From Bacteroidetes bacterium UBA7674 (GTDB lineage: Bacteria; Bacteroidota; Bacteroidia; Chitinophagales; Chitinophagaceae): a DNA stretch of 64,000 nucleotides. The stretch is taken from NCBI GenBank assembly GCA_002483105.1, contig DLHG01000013.1:372001-436000 (forward strand), read 5' to 3'. The notes under the pieces were generated by a model. That model ran no database searches and was not told where the DNA came from. It was given only the letters and a program-made list of their open reading frames with translations. The translations under genes and the position numbers were made by a program. This document shows, one piece after another, positions 30,633-39,268 of the stretch (position 1 is the stretch's first letter; each line of letters starts with the position of its first letter).

Positions 30633-31574
30633 TTACTCGATATAAACTTTCCGCACTGTCGTTCCACTTTTATTACTCACTCTTACTATATAGATGCCAC
30701 TCGAAAAATTGGAGAGGTTAATAGCATGGGTAGTTTTTTGTGTATTACTGCTATATACCTCGCGTCCGTCCATGGAATAGACTGCTATGTTCCCGAGTGC
30801 ATCCGGGCTATTGATATAGATGCTGTTTTCAAAAGAATGGATGTTCGTCGCTATGCCCTTCTTTGTTTCTTTTACTGATGTAGATGTATAGCAGGCTTCA
30901 AAGAATTGGTAGGGCATTTCAACTGAGTCAGCATTATTGAAAGGAACCATCATTCCCTGGACTGCCGGATTTAGTCCAACATATTTCTGTCCACCCGCGG
31001 TAAGGTCAATGTTCTTTACTTTCAGAGTGTAATCTCCGGGAAGGAGGCAGGCACTATCGGTAGCGTACTGTGTAGTTGTATCCATGGTAAATGTACCCGA
31101 AGCAGCTACCTGTAAATTACTGTCCAGTATTTCCCATTCGGCAGTACCAAATACCTGGGCTCCGCCTATGTTGGATAAATATGGATAGACAGTTGCGCAT
31201 GTGTTGGGGCACAGGCTGAATGGTATTGGCCAGCTACACACTGCATAAGAATCCACTGTTTGGTAATAGAGTGTGAGCGTTCCGTTGAACCAACTTAGAG
31301 GCAGCATCCCCGGTTTTACATTCAAGGTATGCAACGATTCCTGCCCTATGCCGAAAAAGTTCAGCGTCTCTACCGCCACCGTATCACCGTTGCTGTTATA
31401 AACGGTAAAGATGGGATAGCCGAAAAATTCCTGGCTTTGATTATAAACATGCACCTGCAAAAATGAATCATTGAATGGGGCATATTTCACGTCTATGTCC
31501 AGTGAGTCGCAGGCTGTTTGTGCCATAGACATGTTGCCAAACGCAAAAAAGATAAGTGTAAATAGTTTTTTCAT
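30633..31574 (-). CDS. Secreted protein with T9SS sorting domain, unknown
   Basis: A 313-residue exported protein with signal peptide MKKLFTLIFFAFGNMSMAQ, a cysteine-containing beta-rich central part (CDSLDIDVKYAPFNDSFLQ, then a repeat-like unit around WEILDSNLQVAASGTF), and a C-terminal T9SS type A domain (NIAVYSMDGREVYSS, LSNFSSGIYIVRV, KVYIE). The start at 31574 is favoured over a TTG at 31592 because the promoter -7 element at 31595-31602 would place the transcript start between them. Function unknown. Confidence 0.8.
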   Translation of the reverse strand: MKKLFTLIFFAFGNMSMAQTACDSLDIDVKYAPFNDSFLQVHVYNQSQEFFGYPIFTVYNSNGDTVAVETLNFFGIGQESLHTLNVKPGMLPLSWFNGTLTLYYQTVDSYAVCSWPIPFSLCPNTCATVYPYLSNIGGAQVFGTAEWEILDSNLQVAASGTFTMDTTTQYATDSACLLPGDYTLKVKNIDLTAGGQKYVGLNPAVQGMMVPFNNADSVEMPYQFFEACYTSTSVKETKKGIATNIHSFENSIYINSPDALGNIAVYSMDGREVYSSNTQKTTHAINLSNFSSGIYIVRVSNKSGTTVRKVYIE

Positions 31575-31594
31575 AACAACTGTATTATTCAACC

Positions 31595-31602
31595 CAAAGA
31601 TA
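31595..31602 (-). promoter_or_regulatory. Candidate -7 element (TATCTTTG) for the T9SS protein gene
   Basis: An exact TAnnTTTG match on the minus strand lies 20 bases before the ATG at 31574. The upstream TTTG partner is not clear. Confidence 0.5.
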
Positions 31603-31691
31603 CGTTAGCTATATACGCCCCATATAGGACACCTTACCTTAAAACATGGACAAAACGTACAAAATGCTATCTTGTCTTCAAACCAAAGCAC

Positions 31692-31997
31692 ATGAGCAAA
31701 TATTCTTTATGCGGTAAATTCAAGACAAAGGCGGGCAAAAGAGATGAGATGATAGATATCCTCACAGAAGCTGCCGATGGCATGGCAGATGTAAAGGGTT
31801 GCCACCTCTACATCGTTCATAAGGATGCCAGGGATGAAAATACTATCTGGGTATATGAGCTATGGGACACGAAGGAAGACCACGATGCATCACTAAAGCT
31901 TCCCGGTACACCAGAGATGATAGCCAAAGCAATGCCGCTTATGGATGGGATGCCTGAAGGCAATCACCTGGAAGCCGTAGCGGGAAAGGGGTATTAA
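31692..31997 (+). CDS. Antibiotic biosynthesis monooxygenase-domain protein
   Basis: A 101-residue protein with the dimeric alpha-beta barrel ABM pattern: CGKFKTKAGKRDEMIDIL at the first strand and helix, CHLYIVHKDARDENTIWVYE in the middle, and WDTKEDHDASL. These small proteins are quinol or haem monooxygenases or detoxification factors; most members are uncharacterised. It is a single gene. The length and fold match well, but the substrate cannot be inferred. Confidence 0.85.
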   Translation: MSKYSLCGKFKTKAGKRDEMIDILTEAADGMADVKGCHLYIVHKDARDENTIWVYELWDTKEDHDASLKLPGTPEMIAKAMPLMDGMPEGNHLEAVAGKGY

Positions 31998-32007
31998 GGA
32001 GGCGTTT

Positions 32008-32418
32008 TTATATCTCGCCATCATCTTCGTGCAGGAGCGTATCTATCCTGTCGCGGAAGGAGGCAATGTACTCTTCGGCTTCTTCATCATCGTCTTCTAT
32101 GTTCTTGATGAAGTGGTAGTGTTCTACATTCAGTTCTATGTCGTCTTTGTAGGTATCGCAACCTTTTACCAGCAGCTCTTTTACGTCTTGCAGTTCGTAT
32201 TGAGTGAGCAGAGCCTCATCAGTGCATATCTGCAGGCAGTCGGTGAACAGTACCAGCAATACCGGATGCGCAGGATACCTCTTAAACATAGCAGCAAATT
32301 CTTCAAACAAACGGACATCATCTCTGTCAGGCATTGACAATAGCATGTAGAGATTTTTAAAGTCTTCTTTGTAAGTATCCAGTCCGCTATGGATGTTTTG
32401 AATTAGCTCCTTCATCAT
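32008..32418 (-). CDS. Acidic protein, unknown
   Basis: A 136-residue, strongly acidic, mostly helical protein (KEDFKNLYMLLSMPDRDDV, YELQDVKELLVKGCD, and a DDDEEAEEYI run near the end). It has no signal peptide, so it is probably cytoplasmic. It is convergent with the ABM gene and its end lies 11 bases after it. The divergent neighbour is DUF6122. I do not recognise the family. Confidence 0.6.
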   Translation of the reverse strand: MMKELIQNIHSGLDTYKEDFKNLYMLLSMPDRDDVRLFEEFAAMFKRYPAHPVLLVLFTDCLQICTDEALLTQYELQDVKELLVKGCDTYKDDIELNVEHYHFIKNIEDDDEEAEEYIASFRDRIDTLLHEDDGEI

Positions 32419-32456
32419 GCAATGAAGATAGTTATTATTTTATCTTCGTGCCAATC

Positions 32457-32789
32457 ATGAGTACGCAGGCGGTCATACATTATTCATTACATTTTATTCT
32501 GCCTGGCATTATTGCCTTTGCTTTTTTCAGGGAGAAATGGTTGCGTACCTACCTTGTATTTATTGCGACTATGGCAGTTGATCTTGACCACCTATTGGCT
32601 ATTCCCTTGTTCGATCCATGCCGTTGCAGTATCGGTTTCCATCCGTTACACAGTTATTGGGCTTGCGGATTATATGTTGTTGCATTGCTATCTCCGCGAT
32701 TCAGGATCGTCGCTATCGGCTTGTTGATGCACATGCTCACAGATGGACTTGACTGCATAATGAGCACTATGAATAATAACTGTATATAA
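32457..32789 (+). CDS. DUF6122 family membrane protein
   Basis: A 110-residue polytopic membrane protein. The family pattern is visible: HYSLHFILPG, ATMAVDLDHLLAIPLFDPCRC, IGFHPLHSYWA and GLLMHMLTDGLDC, with several conserved His and Asp in membrane-proximal positions that resemble metal ligands. The ATG at 32457 is preferred to a GTG at 32448. The function of the family is unknown. Confidence 0.7.
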   Translation: MSTQAVIHYSLHFILPGIIAFAFFREKWLRTYLVFIATMAVDLDHLLAIPLFDPCRCSIGFHPLHSYWACGLYVVALLSPRFRIVAIGLLMHMLTDGLDCIMSTMNNNCI

Positions 32790-32837
32790 ACGAATCTAAT
32801 GGCTTAGTTTTTTTACTGATAAGAGAAATATACTCTT

Positions 32838-33044
32838 ATGAACAACAGCCAACCAAAGCAGCCTGAAGTGCCGCAACCGGGAAGACAAATAGATGTGCCG
32901 GAAATACCGAACCCGGAAGTGCCACAACGCCCCGAGCTACCTACCAACCCCACTATGCCTGAACCTGAGCCATCCCTGGTGCCACCGCCACAGGAGCCGA
33001 TGCAGCCTGAGGTTCCCACGGAGCCGGAAATTAAGCCGGTCTAA
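32838..33044 (+). CDS. Proline/glutamate-rich small protein, unknown
   Basis: A 68-residue protein almost wholly composed of Pro, Glu, Val, Gln and Asn in loose repeats of the PEVPQP or PEPEP kind (for example VPEIPNPEVPQRPELP). No folded domain or signal peptide is visible. Similar short Pro/Glu-rich proteins occur in Bacteroidota genomes as far as I recall. It probably stays disordered. An alternative is a chance frame, but its biased composition, ATG and isolated position support a gene. Confidence 0.5.
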   Translation: MNNSQPKQPEVPQPGRQIDVPEIPNPEVPQRPELPTNPTMPEPEPSLVPPPQEPMQPEVPTEPEIKPV

Positions 33045-33082
33045 GCAATTAGGATTATCTTTAGGCATAATCACAAAAGACA

Positions 33083-33544
33083 ATGACAATAAGACCATAT
33101 GTAGCCGCCGATAAAGAAAAGTGTATCGCCACTTTTAAAAGCAATATGCCCAAATATTTCGCGGAGCATGAGCTAGCAGATTTTGAGGAGTGGCTGGATG
33201 AGCAACCCGAACGCCATACTGTTGGCGGGACGGATGAATATTTTGTGGTGGAGCTGGATGACAAGATCATAGCCTGTGGTGGTTATGCTTATGACAAAGA
33301 AAAGAATGAGGCCCGCCTTACCTGGGGGCTGGTAAATAATAGTCTTCACAAGCAAGGCATAGGAAGAATGTTTGTGGAATACAGGGTTAAAGCAGTAAAG
33401 AACCAGTTCCCCTCATGTCATATAGCGCTGGATACCACGCAGCATGTATACCCGTTTTTCGAGAAGCTGGGATTTAAGACGACACAAGTCACCGAAAACT
33501 TCTATTCAGAGGGGCTGCATCGCTACGACATGGAATTATGCTGA
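33083..33544 (+). CDS. GNAT family N-acetyltransferase
   Basis: A 153-residue acetyltransferase of the GNAT fold. It begins MTIRPYVAADKEKC, has strand VVELDDKIIACGGYAY, the acetyl-CoA pyrophosphate loop around LVNNSLHKQGIGRMFVEY, and C-terminal FFEKLGFKTTQVTENFY. GNAT enzymes move acetyl groups to amines or proteins. The substrate is unknown. It lies 38 bases after the Pro/Glu-rich gene. Confidence 0.85.
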   Translation: MTIRPYVAADKEKCIATFKSNMPKYFAEHELADFEEWLDEQPERHTVGGTDEYFVVELDDKIIACGGYAYDKEKNEARLTWGLVNNSLHKQGIGRMFVEYRVKAVKNQFPSCHIALDTTQHVYPFFEKLGFKTTQVTENFYSEGLHRYDMELC

Positions 33545-33578
33545 TTGGCATGATTTTGTTTCCCTCTTTGAGGTAAAT

Positions 33579-33761
33579 ATGACGGCCATGACAAGATTTA
33601 TTTTTTATACAGTATTACTAATAGTATTATTTGCCTGGGCAATTGGGAGTTTTTACCTGAAGGAAGCCTATTATATACATTCCCTGCTGGTGATGGCAGG
33701 GCTTATGCTGTTCTTCAGGTATGTGTACAAGCAGAAGCCTGTGACACAACACGAGATGTAG
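33579..33761 (+). CDS. Small two-helix membrane protein (lmo0937/DUF5670-like)
   Basis: A 60-residue protein with two hydrophobic helices separated by a short turn (FIFYTVLLIVLFAWAIGSFY and HSLLVMAGLMLFFRYVY), resembling the lmo0937/DUF5670 family of small stress-linked membrane proteins. A GAGG sequence five bases before the ATG at 33579 supports this start. A terminator follows 20 bases after the stop. Confidence 0.55.
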   Translation: MTAMTRFIFYTVLLIVLFAWAIGSFYLKEAYYIHSLLVMAGLMLFFRYVYKQKPVTQHEM

Positions 33762-33781
33762 CTTGAAAGAGATACAATAGT

Positions 33782-33813
33782 AAAGGGCATGGCTGAAAAG
33801 CTATGCCCTTTTT
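33782..33813 (+). terminator. Terminator after the small membrane protein gene
   Basis: AAAGGGCATGGCT (33782-33794) pairs with AGCTATGCCCTTT with a G-T wobble and a GAAA-type loop, followed by TTTT. Confidence 0.8.
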
Positions 33814-33912
33814 ACGTGTCCTAAGGTGATGCAATGTTAAATATTGCCACAAAGCCCGAAAATCCAAAAACTTAATATTACCTAATTGTTAAGTTTTCGT
33901 AACTTAGTATAA

Positions 33913-35106
33913 GTGAAAATAAAGGTATATATATTATCCCTTGCCCTGATGCTCAATGGGTTGCCGGTTTGGAGTCATAGCTCGGGAAATACCCGCTTTG
34001 ACTTTTACGGGGATACCATAGAGGTGCCTTTTGATTTTACAAGAGTGTTAGATTATAAAGAGCCACTGTCTGCAGGATCGATACAGGCCTTTTATGAAAA
34101 GCTGAATGCCACTCATTATCAACCTGTTGTAGAGGCTTTGCAGGCTTATAAGCAAGATCACAAGCCGGACGACTGGCTGTTTTACCAGCTTATCCGTAAA
34201 ACTGCCCAGCAGACGAGTCCCAAAGCTGAGAATTACAACCGGTACACCTTATACAAATGGTTCCTGCTGAATAAGCTGGGCTATGATGCGATACTTTCCA
34301 TCAACGGAGATAAGGTGCTGATGTATGTGCTCAGCGATGACAATATCTACGATATCCCTTATCGTATGAAAGATGGTAAAAAATACGTTTGCCTGAATTA
34401 TCACGACTATGGATATAATATAGACTTCAACAAGGAACGCTTTGATGTAGTGGCGGTGAATATTGATGGCGCAAAAAACGCTTTCTCGTATAAGCTGACG
34501 CAGATGCCGAAGTTTGACGAGAAAAATTATCGTGAAAAGGACATCCAGTTCAGCTATGCAGATGCTACTTACCATTTTAAAGTAAAAACGAATGATGAAG
34601 TAAAGAACCTGCTGGCTAATTATCCGGTTACCGACTACCAGCAATACTTCGGTATGCCGATGAGCAATGAGACCTACAACTCACTGATACCACAACTGAA
34701 ACGCGATCTGAAAGGTAAGAGCGAAAAGAGTGGTGTGTCCTTCCTGATGCACTTTACCCGCTATTCATTCCTGTATCGTCCTGATGGTGAGAATTTTGGC
34801 AAAGAAAAAAGGCTTTCTCCTGAACAAACGTTACTTTATGAAGGAAGTGATTGCGAGGATAGGGTAGCATTGTTCTTCTACCTGGTAAAAGAAATTTACA
34901 ATCTACCTATGATAGTGTTGGCTTACCCTGACCACGTAAGCATAGCCGTGGCCTTCGACAAACCGGTTGGTACGCCTATCATGTACAATGGTAAAGCATA
35001 TTCAGTTTGTGAACCTACCCCCCAAAGTAAAGACCTGCCCGTGGGCAAAATGCCAAAGAGCAGGTCCAATAAAACTTTCGAGGTGGCTTATGCTTACCAA
35101 CCTTAA
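33913..35106 (+). CDS. Secreted transglutaminase-like protein, unknown
   Basis: A 397-residue exported protein with signal peptide MKIKVYILSLALMLNGLPVW, a GTG start, and a C-terminal region with a papain/transglutaminase-like triad: Cys314 (EGSDCEDRVALF), His341 (YPDHVSIAV) and an acidic residue in CEPTPQ at 366-369. The central part shows a beta-rich domain (RFDFYGDTIEVPF). Proteins of this layout are common secreted proteins in Bacteroidota; no substrate is known. The triad is inferred from spacing. Confidence 0.6.
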   Translation: MKIKVYILSLALMLNGLPVWSHSSGNTRFDFYGDTIEVPFDFTRVLDYKEPLSAGSIQAFYEKLNATHYQPVVEALQAYKQDHKPDDWLFYQLIRKTAQQTSPKAENYNRYTLYKWFLLNKLGYDAILSINGDKVLMYVLSDDNIYDIPYRMKDGKKYVCLNYHDYGYNIDFNKERFDVVAVNIDGAKNAFSYKLTQMPKFDEKNYREKDIQFSYADATYHFKVKTNDEVKNLLANYPVTDYQQYFGMPMSNETYNSLIPQLKRDLKGKSEKSGVSFLMHFTRYSFLYRPDGENFGKEKRLSPEQTLLYEGSDCEDRVALFFYLVKEIYNLPMIVLAYPDHVSIAVAFDKPVGTPIMYNGKAYSVCEPTPQSKDLPVGKMPKSRSNKTFEVAYAYQP

Positions 35107-35112
35107 TGAAGG

Positions 35113-36078
35113 TTATTTATTTGCTGTACCAATTGCTTTAGTGTCTACTAATGTTTGTTCTATTTTAGTCTTGCCCAATACAGAGGTGATGCTTGATATA
35201 ACACCCGCGATATCCGACAGGTCTGCCGGTACTATCATAGAGTTGTTGGTTTTAGCCAGCTTACCGAATTCTGTAAGGTACTGTTCTGCTATACGAAGGT
35301 TCACCGCATTCATACCGCCTTGCTCGTTGATAGATAAAGCGATCTCCCGGATACCCTTTGCAGTTGCGAAGGCTACCAGTTCAATTTCAGATGCCTTACC
35401 GGCCGCTTCATTGATACGGCGTTGTTTTTCACCTTCTGACTTGGCGATCATCTCTGCTTTTTCACCTTCCGCACGGTTGATGCGCGCTTGCTTGTCACCC
35501 TCCGACTCAGCTATCTGTGCGCGTTTTTCACGCTCGGCACGCATTTGTTTTTCCATTGCGTCTTTAATACTTTGTGGCGGAGATATATTCTTCACCTCGT
35601 AGCGCGATACCTTGATACCCCAAGAATCGCTCGCATTGTCAACAGCTTCTACGATGCTGGCGTTCACAGTCTCGCGTTCTTCGAAGGTTTTGTCCAGTTC
35701 CATTTTACCGATGATACTACGCATGGTTGTCTGCGATATCTGTATTACGGCGAAGCGGTAATTGTCTATACCATAAGAAGCCTTGTGCGGGTCTATCACC
35801 TGCAGGTACAGGATACCATCTACCTCTACTGCTATGTTATCTTTGGTGATACATATCTGCGAGGCAACATCTATGGCTTGCTCTTTCAGGTTTTGCTTGT
35901 AAGCGATCTTGTCTATAAAGGGTATCAGGATATGGAAACCCGCCTCAAGGCTGCGGCTGTACTTTCCCAGTCGCTCTACGATAAATACAGAGCGTTGCGG
36001 TACCACCTTAAACGTGGACAGGAATGCCATAAGCACGAAAATGCAAAGGACTATCAGGATAATAGTTGATGTACTCAT
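35113..36078 (-). CDS. SPFH/stomatin family protein (paraslipin/QmcA-like)
   Basis: A 321-residue protein: one N-terminal membrane anchor (residues 5-22), an SPFH domain (VVPQRSVFIVERLGKYSRSLE, quoted in part, then FIDKIAYKQNLKEQAIDV), and an alternating coiled coil of RAE/EGEK repeats (RAEGEKAEMIAKSEGEKQRR). It forms large membrane rings or microdomains with NfeD. It overlaps the nfeD gene by four bases, the usual stomatin/NfeD pair. Confidence 0.92.
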   Translation of the reverse strand: MSTSTIILIVLCIFVLMAFLSTFKVVPQRSVFIVERLGKYSRSLEAGFHILIPFIDKIAYKQNLKEQAIDVASQICITKDNIAVEVDGILYLQVIDPHKASYGIDNYRFAVIQISQTTMRSIIGKMELDKTFEERETVNASIVEAVDNASDSWGIKVSRYEVKNISPPQSIKDAMEKQMRAEREKRAQIAESEGDKQARINRAEGEKAEMIAKSEGEKQRRINEAAGKASEIELVAFATAKGIREIALSINEQGGMNAVNLRIAEQYLTEFGKLAKTNNSMIVPADLSDIAGVISSITSVLGKTKIEQTLVDTKAIGTANK

Positions 36079-36524
36079 ATGGTTTTGGTTGATTTTACAA
36101 TTAGTATAATACTCTCGTTGCCGATGATCAGCACATTCTCACCTTGCTCTATCACGTCGTCCGATTTGGCACTCCAGGCGCTGCCTTTAAAAAACACTTT
36201 GCCATTTTGTCCCGGCATGATGGGCGTGGTGGCTTTAGCGATCTTACCGATAAAGTCATCATCCACTACTTCATTTGATTTTTTTGGCCCCATCAGCCGG
36301 TTCTTCAGCCAGTTTCTCAGGAGTAATACTGACACAGCTGAACTTGCCAGGAAGATCACCAATTGCATGTTTATAGACAGGTCAACGAATAATAATGTGA
36401 CCCCTACTATCCATGCGCCTATCCCGAAGAACATAATGATTAGCCCCGGTAGCGCAAATTCCAGTAATAGTAACGCAAGTCCTATGATGAACCAAATGGC
36501 TGCAGCACTCATAATTCCATCCAT
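36075..36524 (-). CDS. NfeD family membrane protein
   Basis: A 149-residue protein with three hydrophobic segments (IWFIIGLALLLLEFALPG, FGIGAWIVGVTLLF) and a C-terminal OB-fold part (DDFIGKIAKATTPIMPGQNG). NfeD proteins partner with stomatin-type proteins to stabilise membrane microdomains. It overlaps the stomatin gene by four bases. A TATCTTTG element at 36550-36557 is its likely promoter. Confidence 0.88.
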   Translation of the reverse strand: MDGIMSAAAIWFIIGLALLLLEFALPGLIIMFFGIGAWIVGVTLLFVDLSINMQLVIFLASSAVSVLLLRNWLKNRLMGPKKSNEVVDDDFIGKIAKATTPIMPGQNGKVFFKGSAWSAKSDDVIEQGENVLIIGNESIILIVKSTKTI

Positions 36525-36549
36525 TCCCGTGTGTTTATGTTGATGTTAC

Positions 36550-36557
36550 CAAAGATA
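36550..36557 (-). promoter_or_regulatory. Candidate -7 element (TATCTTTG) for nfeD-stomatin
   Basis: An exact TAnnTTTG match on the minus strand lies 25 bases before the nfeD start. The upstream TTTG partner is weak. Confidence 0.5.
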
Positions 36558-36589
36558 ACTTTTTTGACGGTTATCTCTGCCATTACCGG

Positions 36590-37138
36590 TTAATGCATAC
36601 AACCTATATACAGCCACGCTTTCAGGGTGTAGGCTGTAGGTGCATGTTTCTTCAGCAGCCCGACCATGCTGTCGGCAGAACGCTGGGTTTCATATATGCC
36701 CGCCATCAGCGCCATCGTGTTATCCGTTTTGGAAGTGTCGAAATAGCCAAGGTGTTCCAGGCTTAAGTGTTCATCCGGACCACGGCGAGGGAAGTACTCG
36801 CCGCGATACATTTCATCTTCGTCCTTATCACTCAGGACGATCTTCTTTTTCTTCTTATTATAGTAACGCCCCATAGTGTCTATAGGGTAGTTCATCATGA
36901 TGCTGATGTCATACATTTTTTCGTCAAGCGCGTAGTAGTTATTACCGGTATCTGCTATAGCTATATAGTAGAGCGCATAGTCCGAGTATTCGGGATTGAG
37001 CGTGTCCGTTGGTGGTGCGGTGGCAACGATTGTGTCTTTAGTAACAGTGTCAGTCTTTGTAACGCCATCCTGCTTAGGTGATCCACCGCAGGAAGAGAGT
37101 ATCAGAGATATGCTGAGTGCTGAGATTATCTTTTTCAT
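36590..37138 (-). CDS. Lipoprotein, unknown
   Basis: A 182-residue lipoprotein with signal MKKIISALSISLILSSC, then a Thr/Asp-rich linker (TKTDTVTKDTIVATAPPTD) and a helical domain containing DYALYYIAIADTGNNYYAL and YNKKKKKIVLSDKDE. It overlaps the alkane-monooxygenase-like gene by four bases and would be translated after it. I recognise no domain. The tight coupling suggests a shared role, which is inference. Confidence 0.7.
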   Translation of the reverse strand: MKKIISALSISLILSSCGGSPKQDGVTKTDTVTKDTIVATAPPTDTLNPEYSDYALYYIAIADTGNNYYALDEKMYDISIMMNYPIDTMGRYYNKKKKKIVLSDKDEDEMYRGEYFPRRGPDEHLSLEHLGYFDTSKTDNTMALMAGIYETQRSADSMVGLLKKHAPTAYTLKAWLYIGCMH

Positions 37139-38181
37139 TGTTGGTCGGTATTCAATTGTTTGATCTTATTATTCATTATCCTGAACCATAAAGGTGGAAC
37201 GAAAGTCAGCAACATACTGCCCGGATAGCCCGTAGGTAATTCAGGTGAGTTGTCGTGATGACGGAGCAGCTGATACTTACGACTGGCGAGGTAGTGATGG
37301 TCGCTATGACGGCTCAGTTCGAATAGGATGTAGCGTCCAAATGTATGGTTGCTGTTCCAGCTATGGTGCGGCATGGCACGTTCGAACTTGTTGTCACCCG
37401 TGCTTTTGCGGGCAAGTCCGTAGTGTTCTATATAGTTGACTGTGCTTAAAAGCGTAATACCTATAAGTGCAGCGATAACGAAATACAACAACGGCATCCA
37501 GCCAAACACAAAACCTACAACCAGGCAAAAGATGATATGCGTCAACTGGAATTGCACCATTTCGTTTTGCAGGATAGACCTATTCTTTTCCTTCTGTTCT
37601 TTGGATGCGATCTTCCATGCACTGGCAATCGTTCCGAAGAAGCTGCGGAACAGGAACGTATAAATATTCTCGTTGTAACGAGCTGTGGTCGGGTCATTCG
37701 GAGTGCCTACATATTTGTGATGACCTTTGTTGTGTTCGGTCATGAAGTGCAGGTATAGAGAGGACAGGAGGGAGAGCTTCGCCAGTGTTTGTTCTGTTCG
37801 GTTGACCCTGTGTCCCAGTTCATGCCCCACATTTATCCCGAAGATGCCGCAGAGTAGTCCCATACTCACTATTCTCCCTGCACGGTCTATTGTAGCCAAA
37901 GTATCTACTTGCATGGCGCGGAGAAAGAAATACAGCGCCGTATACTGGCATATAACGGCGAGGTAGAGCAGGTAATCGTAGGTCTTGTTATTCTTTACTC
38001 TCGCTTCTTCCTGTTCGGATAAATTGTAGGTGTCGGGACGGATAATTAATTCCGCTATCGGTATCAGCAGGAAGCCTATAATAGCCGGGAGCCAGACAAG
38101 CACACCTGTACTTGTAAAGCTCACCCATGCTGCTATGTACAGGCTAAGTGGTAGCATATATGGCCAGGCTTTGCTCCTCAT
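37135..38181 (-). CDS. AlkB-like alkane 1-monooxygenase (membrane di-iron hydroxylase)
   Basis: A 348-residue membrane enzyme of the fatty acid desaturase/AlkB superfamily. Its iron-binding histidines are visible: HELGH at 120-124, HNKGHH at 150-155, HSWNSNH at 273-279 and HSDHH at 292-296, with NYIEHYGL at 249-256. These match AlkB better than desaturases. AlkB hydroxylates terminal carbons of alkanes or fatty chains using rubredoxin, which is not encoded nearby. Specificity cannot be told from sequence. Its stop overlaps a lipoprotein start by four bases. Confidence 0.85.
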   Translation of the reverse strand: MRSKAWPYMLPLSLYIAAWVSFTSTGVLVWLPAIIGFLLIPIAELIIRPDTYNLSEQEEARVKNNKTYDYLLYLAVICQYTALYFFLRAMQVDTLATIDRAGRIVSMGLLCGIFGINVGHELGHRVNRTEQTLAKLSLLSSLYLHFMTEHNKGHHKYVGTPNDPTTARYNENIYTFLFRSFFGTIASAWKIASKEQKEKNRSILQNEMVQFQLTHIIFCLVVGFVFGWMPLLYFVIAALIGITLLSTVNYIEHYGLARKSTGDNKFERAMPHHSWNSNHTFGRYILFELSRHSDHHYLASRKYQLLRHHDNSPELPTGYPGSMLLTFVPPLWFRIMNNKIKQLNTDQQ

Positions 38182-38288
38182 CTGTCCGTATTCTTCAATT
38201 TTTTAAAATAAAGGAATTTTAACGAGAGAATGGTCAGAATGCCGGCAGGTTTCAGTAAATTTATAGGGAACATTAGTTTATCAGGAAT

Positions 38289-39221
38289 ATGAGGCAAAGA
38301 ACCAGGATGTTATTGTCAGCTGCGGTAGGTGTAGCGATAGGCGCATCATCCATTATTGCGTTTTCTTTCAGGGAGATCAATGAAAATGAAGAACCTGCAA
38401 GCATGGGTAGCAACGGCAAGCTGCAATACAAGTGGTATACGCCGGAAGTACCTAAGAATATGACCTTTGCCGGGGAAAAAGTTCCGCTGGAGCGCTGGGA
38501 TATAAAAGAATCACTGGATAGGGAACTACTCATTAATTCCTACTCGCATTCGCAAACCTTATACGCAATGAAGCGTGCGTACAGGTACTTCCCCATGATA
38601 GAGGAGCGCCTGAAAGCTAATGGTGTTCCTGAAGATTTTAAATACCTCTGTGTGGCAGAGAGCCATCTGCAAAATGCAACCTCTAATGCCGGGGCGGTAG
38701 GTTTCTGGCAGTTCATGAGGGATACTGGTCCGCGCTACGGCCTGGTGATCAATGATGATGTGGATGAGAGATATAATCCTAAGAAAGCAACGGATGCTGC
38801 CTGCCGGTATTTGAAAGAGTCTTATGCCAAGTTCGGGTCATGGACGGCAGCTGCGGCTTCATACAACTGCGGACAAGGCGGTTACAATGGCCACAGCACT
38901 TTCCAGCAGGCAAGTAATTACTATGATGTTCAGCTACCGGATGAAACAATGCGGTATATATTCAGGATAGTCGCGCTGAAGTACATCTTCACGAATCCGG
39001 AGAAGATGGGTTTCATGCTGCAACCTGAAGACCAGTACAAGCCTTACAAAACACGCAGCATTACCGTAGATAAAATCATTCCTAACCTCGCACAGTGGGC
39101 GCTTGATAATGGCTCTAACTATAAAATGCTGAAGACATTGAATCCCTGGTTGCGTTCACGTCAACTGGCTGTGCCCGCAGGTAAGAGTTATGAGATCGAA
39201 TTGCCAACCGGAAGCATGTAA
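38289..39221 (+). CDS. Lytic transglycosylase (SLT domain)
   Basis: A 310-residue envelope enzyme with an N-terminal signal or anchor (residues 5-26). The lytic transglycosylase domain carries catalytic Glu124 in LCVAESHLQNATSNAGAVG and WQFMRDTGPRYGL, then AAAASYNCGQGG. It cleaves peptidoglycan glycan strands and leaves anhydro ends. It resembles the MltD catalytic core but has no LysM repeats. It precedes a penicillin acylase gene by 47 bases. Confidence 0.88.
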   Translation: MRQRTRMLLSAAVGVAIGASSIIAFSFREINENEEPASMGSNGKLQYKWYTPEVPKNMTFAGEKVPLERWDIKESLDRELLINSYSHSQTLYAMKRAYRYFPMIEERLKANGVPEDFKYLCVAESHLQNATSNAGAVGFWQFMRDTGPRYGLVINDDVDERYNPKKATDAACRYLKESYAKFGSWTAAAASYNCGQGGYNGHSTFQQASNYYDVQLPDETMRYIFRIVALKYIFTNPEKMGFMLQPEDQYKPYKTRSITVDKIIPNLAQWALDNGSNYKMLKTLNPWLRSRQLAVPAGKSYEIELPTGSM

Positions 39222-39268
39222 TTTATTTTGGCCTTTTATTTGTTAGCTTTAAACAAATCATTGAACGT

